In this document: one piece after another, positions 24,601-32,900 of the stretch
Position numbering within the stretch: position 1 is the first letter of the stretch
Layout of the letters: each line of letters starts with the position of its first letter
Assembly (NCBI RefSeq): GCF_004402375.1
Contig: NZ_SOGJ01000010.1
Location: forward strand, 1-64,000
DNA: 64,000 nucleotides
From: Cryobacterium breve
GTDB taxonomy: Bacteria > Actinomycetota > Actinomycetes > Actinomycetales > Microbacteriaceae
Direction of reading: 5' to 3'
Notes under the pieces: model-generated
The model's database searches: none
Told to the model about the DNA's origin: nothing
The model's input: only the letters and a program-made list of their open reading frames with translations
Made by a program: the position numbers and the translations under genes

Positions 24601-25482
24601 GGCCGGGGGACGGGAGTCCTGACCGATCGGGACGACGGGGTTGTAGGCGGTCTCGATAGCGCGGCGGGCGTTGTTGTTGCCGGCGACCGCGTCGAGCAGA
24701 GGATGGTCCAGCTCGGCTGCATCCGCGGCGAGCGCGCGCCCCACGTCGGCGAACGAGGACGCTACGAGGCGCGGCACCACGTTGAACCAGGGCAGGTGCG
24801 AAGTGAGGCCGCGCAGGCGGTCGATCACGGGCTGCGGTTTGAAGGCGCCGTTGGTGACGGCCAGTGCCACGAACGCGTCGGCATCCAGGACGATCTGAAA
24901 CTGGTCGTTCAGTGCGCGCGCCAACTCCGGGTTCAAAAACGGCTGGCCCTTGAGCTTGAGTTCGAAGTCTCGGCCGTACCGGCGGATCGCGAGCGGGCGC
25001 AGCAAAACGGGAGCGCTGTAGTCCACGTCGTTGTGACGCCACTCGGCAAGGCCGATGGCAAGGTTCACCGACTCGATGCCGCGCATGGAGCGCAGTTCGA
25101 TGCCCTTCTGGGTGATCTCGCCGGCCGCCAACCTGGCGTTCCGCAGGGCGAGCTCGTCGCGGATCAGGTTGGAGAGCAGAGTCGTCTTGCCGGTGATGAA
25201 CTGGGGCAGGCCGCCCGGGTGCGTGGCACTGAGTTCGATGCGGGTGCGGGGGCCGTCGCTGAAGTGCAACAGCGGGGAACGGCCACCCACCTCGGCGAGT
25301 TCGTCGCGCCAGCGCTGCCAGACCGGGTCGGCCACATTGCCCACCGTGAGGGACGGATCGCCCAGGCTGACCGCGTGCGCAGCCACGGAATTGTGCGGGT
25401 CGGCAGACGGAGCATCCTGAATCTCCGTCAGGAAGCCGTCGTCATCTAGTTTCTTATCGAGGCGCCACACACTCGACACCAT
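21661..25482 (-). CDS. giant SF1 helicase-like protein with C-terminal REase domain
   Basis: 1273 residues. An N-terminal half unique to the family is followed by an Upf1-like SF1 core: P-loop region TLPGTGGTQTIVNAIG (about 323-338), Walker-B-like VLLVDAGATT (D852, A853), motif III FGDPVTQTP, and motif VI IGMTRARRAMDIV. The C-terminal about 90 residues, from MLVDLAHRLERLGL to YLRVHSFELFSNPDAV, match the REase_MTES_1575/Vsr-like nuclease type. The P-loop lacks its lysine and motif II lacks its glutamate, so ATP hydrolysis is doubtful. ATG at 25482 with GGAGGTGAT upstream. Likely a nucleic-acid-processing or defence protein; role unknown. Confidence 0.82.
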   Translation of the reverse strand: MVSSVWRLDKKLDDDGFLTEIQDAPSADPHNSVAAHAVSLGDPSLTVGNVADPVWQRWRDELAEVGGRSPLLHFSDGPRTRIELSATHPGGLPQFITGKTTLLSNLIRDELALRNARLAAGEITQKGIELRSMRGIESVNLAIGLAEWRHNDVDYSAPVLLRPLAIRRYGRDFELKLKGQPFLNPELARALNDQFQIVLDADAFVALAVTNGAFKPQPVIDRLRGLTSHLPWFNVVPRLVASSFADVGRALAADAAELDHPLLDAVAGNNNARRAIETAYNPVVPIGQDSRPPATDTLLLDADSEQENVVAQIAAGNSLVVKTLPGTGGTQTIVNAIGSLIAQHKRVLVVSARRSSLDGIAHRLVQVGLPGVAVTPRTLRRDLIQSITRNEKATQPMVGDVDDALVRLRKVLLDYRSALTRRDPALGVSVLDALGELARLAQLPSPPSTTARLDRNALERLAQGRPLAAATLIKAAALGEFRYGPGDSPWYGASFTSPADASGAHQLAKRVNQVELPRLLERAAGLVGQTRLRPFETIAELGVYLRLLLDIRETLDKFQPAVFDRSLTELITATASRRESPDMTGANRRRLRKLAVEYLRPGVHVSDMNESLRRIQQQRTLWQRFVVAGVTPEVPVGISDVHVAYQRVSEDLASLDIPLGAAGTTRQLSNRPVKELIHAISGLAAESEVLANLHERTALLATLREHNLDPLMTDLAQRHVSEKDVADELELAWWQSVLETMLSGDKALLNANTQVLDRLEADFRLVDEAHASTTGQLLAWLLSETWKIGVVDWPEEADNLRRLLRADRATPTRLHKAAPHLGRVLAPVWLASPYEVAGLDDLMSFDTVLLVDAGATTLAENVGAIRRGRQIVAFGDPVTQTPSSFETGITATADERAAQETNVDALHADSALARLGELLPTLTLTRSYRAGGEDLAELVNHRFYGGRIDSLPWAGSYLGHGSLTINYVAGGHGMPDADSGAVESVDAEVAKVVELVMDHAVKRPKESLMVITASARHSVRVHQAVLSAFSKRTDLSDFILKDRAEPFTVLTLEQAVAQSRDRVIFSIGYGRTPHGRLLTNFGSLGEPGGERLLAIGMTRARRAMDIVSCFRPSDIDADRQRHGILALSQVLSETEARRNEAQVPDASEAMLVDLAHRLERLGLTVSLGHRGKLALAGSHAGRAVVVETDAVVGRSSLRESLRLRPEVLRRLGWHYLRVHSFELFSNPDAVAARVAALAGVAVPPAAGGSAPRGSAPHGPSAPGPSGTVRRPGV

Positions 25483-25609
25483 AAGCCAATCACCTCCGAT
25501 TCCCCGGCAAGCGGCCCGGGATTGCGGGGATTCGGGCCCGAATTGACCTAAATCGGGGCTTCCGGATGCGCGTGTGGCCTCGTTCGATTCCGCTTGCGAG
25601 AATGGTGCA

Positions 25610-26638
25610 ATGAAACTACCCCTCGTCGAACTCCACCTGCACATCGAGGGAACTCTGGAACCGGAGTTGCTCTTCGAGCTGGCCGAGCGGAACGCGGTCA
25701 CGCTGCCGTGGGCCTCGCTGGCGGAACTGCGCGCCCAGTACGATTTCACCGACTTGCAGTCGTTCCTGGATCTCTACTACCGGGCGCTGGACGTGCTGCG
25801 GGAACGGGTCGACTTCACCGATCTGACCTGCGCCTACCTCGCCCGGGCGCGCACCGCCGGGGTGCGGCACGCGGAGATCTTCTTCGACCCGCAGGCGCAC
25901 ACGAGCCGGGGAGTGCCGCTCCGGACGGCCCTGGCCGGGGTGCGCGACGCACTGGAGCGGTCAGTCGACGAGTGGGGCATCAGCACACAGCTGATCGTGA
26001 CGTTCCTGCGCGACCGACCGGCCGACGAGGCGCTGCAGATCCTGCGCGAGATCCTTGCCGGCGAGATTCCGATCGACGGCATCGGCCTGGACTCGGCCGA
26101 GGTCGACTATCCCCCCGAGCTGTTCACCGAGGTCTTCGACCTGGCCCGTGCCCACGGTCTACGCCTGGTGGCGCATGCCGGCGAGGAGGGCCCGCCCGAC
26201 TACGTCTGGCAGGCCCTCGACCTGCTCGGCGTGGAGCGCGTCGACCACGGCATCCGCAGCCTGGAAGACGAGGCGCTCCTCGACCGGCTCGTTCGGGACC
26301 GCATCCCGCTCACCGTCTGCCCGTTCTCGAACGTGCGACTGCGCGTGATCGACACCCTCGCCGATCACCCGATCGTGCGGATGATCGACCGCGGGCTGCT
26401 CGTCTGCATCAATTCCGACGACCCGGCCTACTTCGGCGGCTACATCGACGACAACCTGGCCGCGCTCGATGCAGAATTCGGCCTGGGCCCGGACCGGCTC
26501 GCCCTCCTCGCCCGGAACGGGATCGAGGCGTCGTTCTTGACACCCGCCGCGAAGGCGGCCCTGGCCGACGAGGTCGAGACCTGGCTGGCCACCCAGCGGG
26601 AGGCGGCGGGGCCGGCTACAGCCATCCGTTCTTCTTGA
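25610..26638 (+). CDS. adenine or adenosine deaminase
   Basis: A 342-residue zinc amidohydrolase. Metal and catalytic motifs: LHLHIEG (H10, H12), VAHAGEE, VDHGIRS and CINSDDPAYFGG. The N-terminal LHLHIEGTLEPELLFELAERN resembles bacterial adenine deaminases of this family (as established for Pseudomonas PA0148) more than classical adenosine deaminase, so hypoxanthine production from adenine is the better guess. ATG at 25610; the -10-like GAGAAT ends 6 nt upstream. Its 3' end overlaps corA by 23 bp, convergent. Confidence 0.85.
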   Translation: MKLPLVELHLHIEGTLEPELLFELAERNAVTLPWASLAELRAQYDFTDLQSFLDLYYRALDVLRERVDFTDLTCAYLARARTAGVRHAEIFFDPQAHTSRGVPLRTALAGVRDALERSVDEWGISTQLIVTFLRDRPADEALQILREILAGEIPIDGIGLDSAEVDYPPELFTEVFDLARAHGLRLVAHAGEEGPPDYVWQALDLLGVERVDHGIRSLEDEALLDRLVRDRIPLTVCPFSNVRLRVIDTLADHPIVRMIDRGLLVCINSDDPAYFGGYIDDNLAALDAEFGLGPDRLALLARNGIEASFLTPAAKAALADEVETWLATQREAAGPATAIRSS

Positions 26639-27632
26639 ACACTCCGTAGAGGCCCACGCCCATCACCAACATCAGGGAGAGGGCGAACGGGTAGCCGAAC
26701 ACCCAGCTGAGCTCCGGCATATGCGTGAAGTTCATGCCGTAGATGGTGCCCACGAGAGTCGGGGCGAAGAGGATAGCCGCCCAGCTGGAGATCTTCTTGA
26801 CCTCTTCGCTCTGCGCCAGGCTGGTCTCGGACAACCGACGAGTCTCCTCATTCTGGCGCTGGGTGACAAGCGTGCTGTGCACCGTGAGGGCATTGTCGAG
26901 GAGCTGGCGGAACGCGTCGCCGCGCTCCACGACCCGCAACGTGTGGTCGAGTACGTCCCGCAGGTGATGGTTGAGTTCCGCGGGGACCTGGTGGGTGGCG
27001 AAACCCTTCTGCAGTGACTCGAGCATGCCTACGAGCGGCTGCGTCGCGCGCTGGAACTCGATCACCTCGCGGGAAAGGTCGTAGATGCGCCGCGCCACGG
27101 CCTGGTCACCGTCGAAGAGCTGGTCCTCGATCTCGTCGATGTCGTTCTCCAAACCGGCGACGACCGGCCCGTACTCGTCGACGATCTGGTCGAGGATGGC
27201 GTAGAGCACGGCCTCCGGCCCGAGGGCCAGCAGCTCCGGCGTCTTCTCCATGCGCTCGCGCACCTTGGCGAGGTCTGGCGACTCGGCGTGGCGGATGGTG
27301 GCCACGAAGTCCGGTCCCACGAAGACGTGCAGCTCGCCGAACTCGACCCGTTCTTCCTGATCGAGGTAGCGGGCCGGGCGCAGCACCACGAACAGGATGT
27401 CGTCGAATCGCTCCAGCTTCGCCCGCTGATGGCCCTTCAGCGCGTCTTCGACGGAGAGGTGGTGCAGGCTGAATTCGGTCGCGACCGAGCGCACCTCGTC
27501 CGGCGAAGGCCGGTACATCCCGATCCAGGCGAAGCCGTGGTGGGCCTTCATCATTTCGAAGGTCTCGTCGAGCGACTCCGGGTTCGCCGCCCGGTGGCCG
27601 TTCACATATACAGCGTTGTCGATCAGTGCCAC
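26616..27632 (-). CDS. corA: CorA magnesium/cobalt transporter
   Basis: 338 residues. A large N-terminal cytoplasmic funnel (to about residue 275) with a long helix region LVGMLESLQKGFATH, followed by two C-terminal membrane helices. The selectivity signature YGMNF sits at the end of TM1, then the acidic-poor periplasmic loop THMPELSW, then TM2 and a KKNGWL cytoplasmic tail. GTG start with AAGGAGA upstream. Ends inside the deaminase gene. Confidence 0.93.
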   Translation of the reverse strand: MALIDNAVYVNGHRAANPESLDETFEMMKAHHGFAWIGMYRPSPDEVRSVATEFSLHHLSVEDALKGHQRAKLERFDDILFVVLRPARYLDQEERVEFGELHVFVGPDFVATIRHAESPDLAKVRERMEKTPELLALGPEAVLYAILDQIVDEYGPVVAGLENDIDEIEDQLFDGDQAVARRIYDLSREVIEFQRATQPLVGMLESLQKGFATHQVPAELNHHLRDVLDHTLRVVERGDAFRQLLDNALTVHSTLVTQRQNEETRRLSETSLAQSEEVKKISSWAAILFAPTLVGTIYGMNFTHMPELSWVFGYPFALSLMLVMGVGLYGVFKKNGWL

Positions 27633-27710
27633 GCGCGCTCTCCTTAGATAACAGCTACCAGTGTCGCACCGGGGGCGTCACCCGCTGACCGGACTCCGGC
27701 GGCGGGGAGG

Positions 27711-27716
27711 TAGGTT
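27711..27716 (+). promoter_or_regulatory. -10 hexamer TAGGTT, leaderless start
   Basis: TAGGTT ends 6 nt before the GTG at 27723. The gap contains only G and C and no ribosome-binding site of convincing spacing. Confidence 0.42.
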
Positions 27717-27722
27717 GGGGGC

Positions 27723-28439
27723 GTGAACCCCGACCGAGCCGGCGACGTCGTGGTGGTGGTCGGCGCGCGCAGGACCACGGATGCCGCTGATCGGCTGCTA
27801 CTGGCCGCCACTGCCGCGTGGGTGCTCGGCGTTGCTCCGCACTCGGTGCAGATCGAGCGCAGCTGCCCGCACTGCGGCGGACGGGACCACGGCCGGCCGC
27901 AGGTGGCGCTGTCGTTCGAGACCGGGACCGAGACCGGGACGGGGACCGGCCACCTGACCGCCTCACGACCGCTGCACGTCAGTCTCAGCCGCGCGGGCGG
28001 AGTGGTGGCCCTCGCCCTGACATTCCTCGGCCCGGTCGGCGTCGACGTCGAGACCCTGGCGGCCGTGTCCCGAGCCGGGTTCGACGCGGTCGCGTTCGGG
28101 ACGGCCGAGCTCGCCGCCCTGGCCGGGGTGCCGAGCGCCGACGCCGTGGCAGCCCGGGCCCAGTTGTGGACCGCGAAAGAGGCTGCCCTGAAGTGCACGG
28201 GCGACGGGCTCCGGGTGGACCCGCGCGACCTGACCGTCGCACTGCCTGGCAGCGACGGCCCGGGCAACCCCGGCCTGACCGCCTGGCGCGGATCCGCCTT
28301 CCCTGTTGACGCCCTGCGATTGCGCGGCTTCGAGCCGGGTGCCGGGCTCGTCGGCACGGTGGCCGTGCTCGCGGAGGACGGGTTCGCCGCGGACGGGCCG
28401 ACCGTGCGGGTGGTGCCGGCCGCCGACATCCGTCGGTGA
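27723..28439 (+). CDS. 4'-phosphopantetheinyl transferase (Sfp-type)
   Basis: 238 residues. Transfers phosphopantetheine from CoA to carrier-protein serines. Key motifs: the cysteine-containing CPHCGGRDHGRP near residues 45-56, GVDVE at about 100-104 (Mg ligands), and WTAKEAALKCTGDGL at about 157-171. The two halves give the pseudodimeric Sfp/PptT size. It faces the M1 aminopeptidase and Pls-type synthetase genes on the opposite strand and is the obvious enzyme to activate the synthetase's carrier domain. Confidence 0.9.
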   Translation: MNPDRAGDVVVVVGARRTTDAADRLLLAATAAWVLGVAPHSVQIERSCPHCGGRDHGRPQVALSFETGTETGTGTGHLTASRPLHVSLSRAGGVVALALTFLGPVGVDVETLAAVSRAGFDAVAFGTAELAALAGVPSADAVAARAQLWTAKEAALKCTGDGLRVDPRDLTVALPGSDGPGNPGLTAWRGSAFPVDALRLRGFEPGAGLVGTVAVLAEDGFAADGPTVRVVPAADIRR

Positions 28440-28508
28440 CACCGAACCGAACGACTCGACGCCGGCTGCGCTCATCCGTCTGCAACGGCGACAACCGTAC
28501 GGACCGGC

Positions 28509-29927
28509 CTAGAGCTTGGGCAGCGCCGTCCGGTAGATCCAGCGGTCCACGATGCGGCGGATGTCGCTGCTGTCGGTCTGCACGGTGAAGAACTCGACGA
28601 GGTCCTCCGTGGAGACGGAACCGTGGTGGCGTGCCCGCGTGTAGGCGCGCACAGCGCCGAAGAAGACCTCGTCTCCGAGCGACCGGCGCAGCGCGTGCAG
28701 GGCCAGCGCGCCGCGCTTGTAGACCCGGTCGTCGAACATGTCGTGCGGGCCCGGGTCGCCCACCACTATGTCGCTCGGCAGCGCCTCGATCTCGGCGCGG
28801 TGCACGGCGGCGCTCGCATCCGCGGAGAGTCCCCCGCTGGCCTCCGCCCACAACCACTCGGCATAGCAGGCGAACCCCTCGTGCAGCCAGATGTCCTGCC
28901 ATCGGGACACGGTGAGACTGTTCCCGAACCACTGGTGGGCCAGCTCATGGGCGATCAGCCGGTCACTGCCGTGCACACCATCGACGTGGTTGCGGCCGAA
29001 GATGGCGAGACCGTGCGCCTCGAGCGGGATCTCCAGCTCGTCGTCGGTGACCACGACGGAGTAGCCACCGAAAGGGTAGGTACCAAAGAGCCTGTCGAAG
29101 AGGGAGATCATCTCGGGGAGTCGAGCGAAGTCCACGGCCACCTCGCGGGCGAGATTGGCCGGGAAGAAGATGCGCTGGGCCACCGGCGCCGCCACCACGT
29201 CGGCACGGCGATACCGACCGATCAGAACCGTGGCCAGGTAGGTGGCCATCGGTTCCTTCACCTCGTAGGTCCAGCTGGTGCGGCCTGACCGGGTTGTGCG
29301 GGCGATCAGAGCGCCATTCGACACGACCGTGTACGGGTCTTCGCAGCTGACCCGGATGCGGAACGAGGCCTTGTTGCTCGGGTGGTCGTTGCAGGGGAAC
29401 CACGACGCCGCGCCAGTGGGCTGCCCGGCAACGAGCACGCCGTCGTCCAGTTCCTCCCAGCCGACCTCACCCCAGATGCTCTTCAACGGATGCGGCGTGC
29501 CGCGATACCGCACGGTGACCTCGAACCGCTCCCCCGCTTCGATCGTCGTGGCCACCGTGATCGTGAGCTTGCGCGAGTTCTGGCTGACCTTCTGCGCCCG
29601 CACCCCGTCGACGGTGACGCGGTCCACGGTGAGGCCGTCGAAGTCGAGGCAGAATCGGTCCAGGCTCATGGACGCCAAGCCGGTCATGGTCGCCGTTCCG
29701 CGCAGCTGGTTGGTCGACACCCGGTAGTCGAGGTCGAGGTCGTAGTGCAGGGCGAGGTACCCGCCGTTGCCGTTGCCCGGCAGGTAAGGGTCGCCCGCCG
29801 AGGCAGAGCCGTGGGTCGCGCCGCCCGCGGGCAGCGCCGGCTTGGGCGGCAGGGAGGTGAGACTCTTGGCGGGACTCTTGACAGAAGTCTTGGCGGGACT
29901 CTTCGGCGGGGTGCGAGGCATGGGCAT
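28509..29927 (-). CDS. M1-family zinc aminopeptidase coupled to the synthetase
   Basis: 472 residues. A disordered Lys/Pro/Ser N-terminus (about 1-60), beta-sandwich domain, then the gluzincin core: HELAHQWFGN with the second zinc Glu 18 residues later (WLHEGFACYAEWLW). The usual exopeptidase GAMEN is replaced by PLEAHGLAIFG around residues 300-312, so amino-terminal recognition may differ. It lacks the large C-terminal domain of PepN. Start: the ATG at 29927 overlaps the synthetase stop codon (ATGA). In Streptomyces, an aminopeptidase of this class has been linked to epsilon-polylysine degradation. Confidence 0.87.
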   Translation of the reverse strand: MPMPRTPPKSPAKTSVKSPAKSLTSLPPKPALPAGGATHGSASAGDPYLPGNGNGGYLALHYDLDLDYRVSTNQLRGTATMTGLASMSLDRFCLDFDGLTVDRVTVDGVRAQKVSQNSRKLTITVATTIEAGERFEVTVRYRGTPHPLKSIWGEVGWEELDDGVLVAGQPTGAASWFPCNDHPSNKASFRIRVSCEDPYTVVSNGALIARTTRSGRTSWTYEVKEPMATYLATVLIGRYRRADVVAAPVAQRIFFPANLAREVAVDFARLPEMISLFDRLFGTYPFGGYSVVVTDDELEIPLEAHGLAIFGRNHVDGVHGSDRLIAHELAHQWFGNSLTVSRWQDIWLHEGFACYAEWLWAEASGGLSADASAAVHRAEIEALPSDIVVGDPGPHDMFDDRVYKRGALALHALRRSLGDEVFFGAVRAYTRARHHGSVSTEDLVEFFTVQTDSSDIRRIVDRWIYRTALPKL

Positions 29928-32900
29928 CAAGTCTGCCACGGAGGGGCGCGCCAGGGCGAAATCGGGTTGCCCGACCACACTGAGCCGGCCGGCACGCGCT
30001 CGCCGCGCATCACCAGCGAGGCAGGTCCCACGGTCGCTCCCTCGCCGATGCCGGCGGCGGGCAGGATCACACTGTGGGGCCCGAGCGTCGCCCCGGCCGC
30101 CAGGGTGACCCGGTCAAGCTGCATGATCCGGTCGTGGAACAGATGCGTCTGAACAACGCAGCCCCGGTTGACGGTGGAGCCATCCCCGATGGTCACCAGG
30201 TCGGCCTCGGGCAGCCAGTACGACTCGCACCAGACCCCGTGCCCGACGTTGGCGCCGAGGCTGCGCAGCCACACGGCGAGCGCCGGCGTTCCGGCCGCCT
30301 TCGCGGCGAACCAGGGTCGGGCGACCATCTCCACGAAGCTGTCCGACACTTCGTTGCGCCAGATGAATGATGACCAGAGCGGATGCTCCGTGGCGTCGAT
30401 GCGGCCGATCAGCAGCCACTTCGCGACCGTGGTCACAACGGCGGCGACGGCCCCCGCGGCCAGCAGCACCAGGCCCGAGAGCGCAATGGTCCAGCCCACG
30501 CCGAGCAGAAGCCAGAGCGCTTCGAGCGCGGCGAGCACCCCCAGGCCGATCAGTGCGGTGACGATGACCGGCACGATGCGCAGTAGCTCCCACAGTGCAC
30601 GCCAGGTGACGAGCCGGGCCGGCGGGTGGAAGGTGCGGGCTTCGTCGACATCCGTTGCCGTGCGACGCAGCCGTTCGGGTGGGTTGCCCAGCCACGACGA
30701 CCCGCGCTTCGCTTTGCGCGGGGTGGAGGAGAGCACGGCGACGAGCCCGTTGCGTGGCACGGTGCGCCCGGCACCCGCGATGCCGCTGTTGCCGAGGAAG
30801 GCCCGACGACCGACCTTTGCCGGCCCGATGCGCAGCCAGCCGCCGCCGAGTTCGTAGCACGCCACCATGGTGTCGTCGGCCAGGAAGGCGGCCGGCGCGA
30901 TGGTCGTCAGGGCCGGAATCAGCAGCACGGTGGACGCTTCCACGCCCGCGCCGACCTTCGCGCCGAGCAGGCGCAGCCAGATCGGGGTGAGCAGGCTCGC
31001 GTAGACCGGGAACAGCAGCGTCCGGGCGCTGTCCAGAATGCGTTCGGTCATCCAGACCTGCCAGCCGATGCGGCTGCGCACCGGGTAGTACCCCTCACGT
31101 AGGCCCACACCGAGCGCGCGCACGGCGAGGAGTACCAGTCCCGCGTAGACGAGGCCGGCGACCGGCACCGCGACCAGGGTCGCCGGGGCGGCCCGGTCGA
31201 CTGCGTCGGCCAGGGTGGCGGCGTCCCCGATCGCGACGCCAACGAGCAGTGCGCCGACGAGCACCGCGGTCACGGGCAGGGCCGTCATCACGATGGCCCC
31301 GGCGGCGAAAGCGGTCAGCCAGCGGCGTCCCCGCGGCGGGCGTTCGGCCGGCCACCCCCCGTGGGCGGCGCCCACCCGGGCGGCCGGGGATCCGGCCCAG
31401 CGTTCGCCCGGTGGAATTGGTCCGGACACGGCCGAGCCGGTTTCGATCACGGCACCGGCCCCGATGCGGGCCCCGCCGAACAGGGCGCTTCGTGAGCCGA
31501 CCGTGGCGCCGGCGCCGATCCGTACCGACCCGATGCGCAACACATCGCCGTCGATCCAGTAGCCCGACAGGTCGGTCTCGGGTTCGATGGCCGCTCCCGA
31601 ACCGATCGTGAGCATCCCCGTCACCGGCGGCAGGGCGTGCAGGTCGACGTCGGTGCCGATGCGGGCGCCGAGGGCCCGCGCGTAGTAGCTGATCCAGGGG
31701 GCACCGGAGAGGCTCACGGCGTCCGAGAGCAGCGCCACCTGTTCGGCCAGCCACAGGCGCAGGTGCACGGAGCCACCCCGGGGATAGTTGCCCGGCTCCA
31801 CCCCGCGCAGCAGCAGTCGCGCGGCGACGACGGAGACGGCCATCTTGCCGGGCGGCGTGACGAACAGCAGGAACCCGAGAGCCACCCACCACCAGGAGAT
31901 CGTGGGTGCGAAGGATGCTCCACCCCAGTCGGAGAGCAGGTTGTTCGCCGCCGCAAGGTAGACCAACCATCGCGCGCCAACCAGCACGTGCAGAGGAACC
32001 CCCAGCAGGGTGAGGGCCAGCTGGCTGCGCCGGGGCACCGGCAGCACCGTGCGGCCGCTGCTCGGCGCCGTGGGCGCACGCCCGTCGAGTTCGTCGGCGA
32101 GGGACCCGATCCGGGGGTAGTCGTAGATGTCGGAGACGCGCGTGTCGGGGAAGCGCTCGCGGATCGTCGACACGAATTGCGCGGCCGAGAGCGAGCCGCC
32201 GCCATGGGCGAAGAAGTCAGCGTCCGGGTCGTCGGCCGGCACGCCGAGGATAGCGGCCCAGCCGCCGGCGAGCCAGGCCGCCGTGGGTGTGAGGGCATCC
32301 GTTCGCTCGCCGCCCGTGGTCGGCAGCGGCCAGGGCAGGGCAAGGCGATCCACCTTGCCGGAGGTGCGCGTGGGTAGCTCGTCTACGATGTGCAGCAGCG
32401 GCACGAGCGCGGCCGGCAATTCCTCGCGCAGGCGGATGTTGGCAGCCGACCGATCGAACACCGCCCCCTCCCCCTGGGCTAGGTAGCCGACCAGAACCTG
32501 ATTGCCCGCGGGGGTGGTCTGCACGACCGCGGCCGCCCCTGCCACCCCGGGGAGGGCGCGCAGGGCTGCCTCGATCTCGCCCAGTTCGATGCGCCGTCCG
32601 CCGAGCTTGACCTGGTCGTCGGCACGCCCGACGAACACGAGTCCCTCACGTTCGTAGCGCACAAGGTCCCCGCTGCGGTAGGCGCGGTGCCAGCCCAGGT
32701 CGGCGTGCGGGGCGTACTTCTCGGCGTCTTTGGCGGCGTCGAGGTAGCGGGCCAACCCGACCCCGCCGATGATGAGCTCCCCCGTTTCACCGTGGGCGAC
32801 GCGGGCGCCGGCGGCATCCACCACGGCCAGGTTCCAGCCGGCGAGGGGAAGCCCGATGCGCACTGGCCCCTCACCGTCGAGCCGGGCCGCGCAGGCAACG

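Noticed and set aside
23023-25449. 808-codon plus-strand open frame opposite the helicase gene
   Set aside because: It is antisense to the helicase coding frame, a usual shadow in high-GC DNA; the translation has no domain, and the minus-strand frame carries clear SF1 motifs.
25574-25609. Longer GTG start for the deaminase
   Set aside because: The family starts at the KLPLVELHLH segment, and a -10-like hexamer directly precedes the ATG at 25610.
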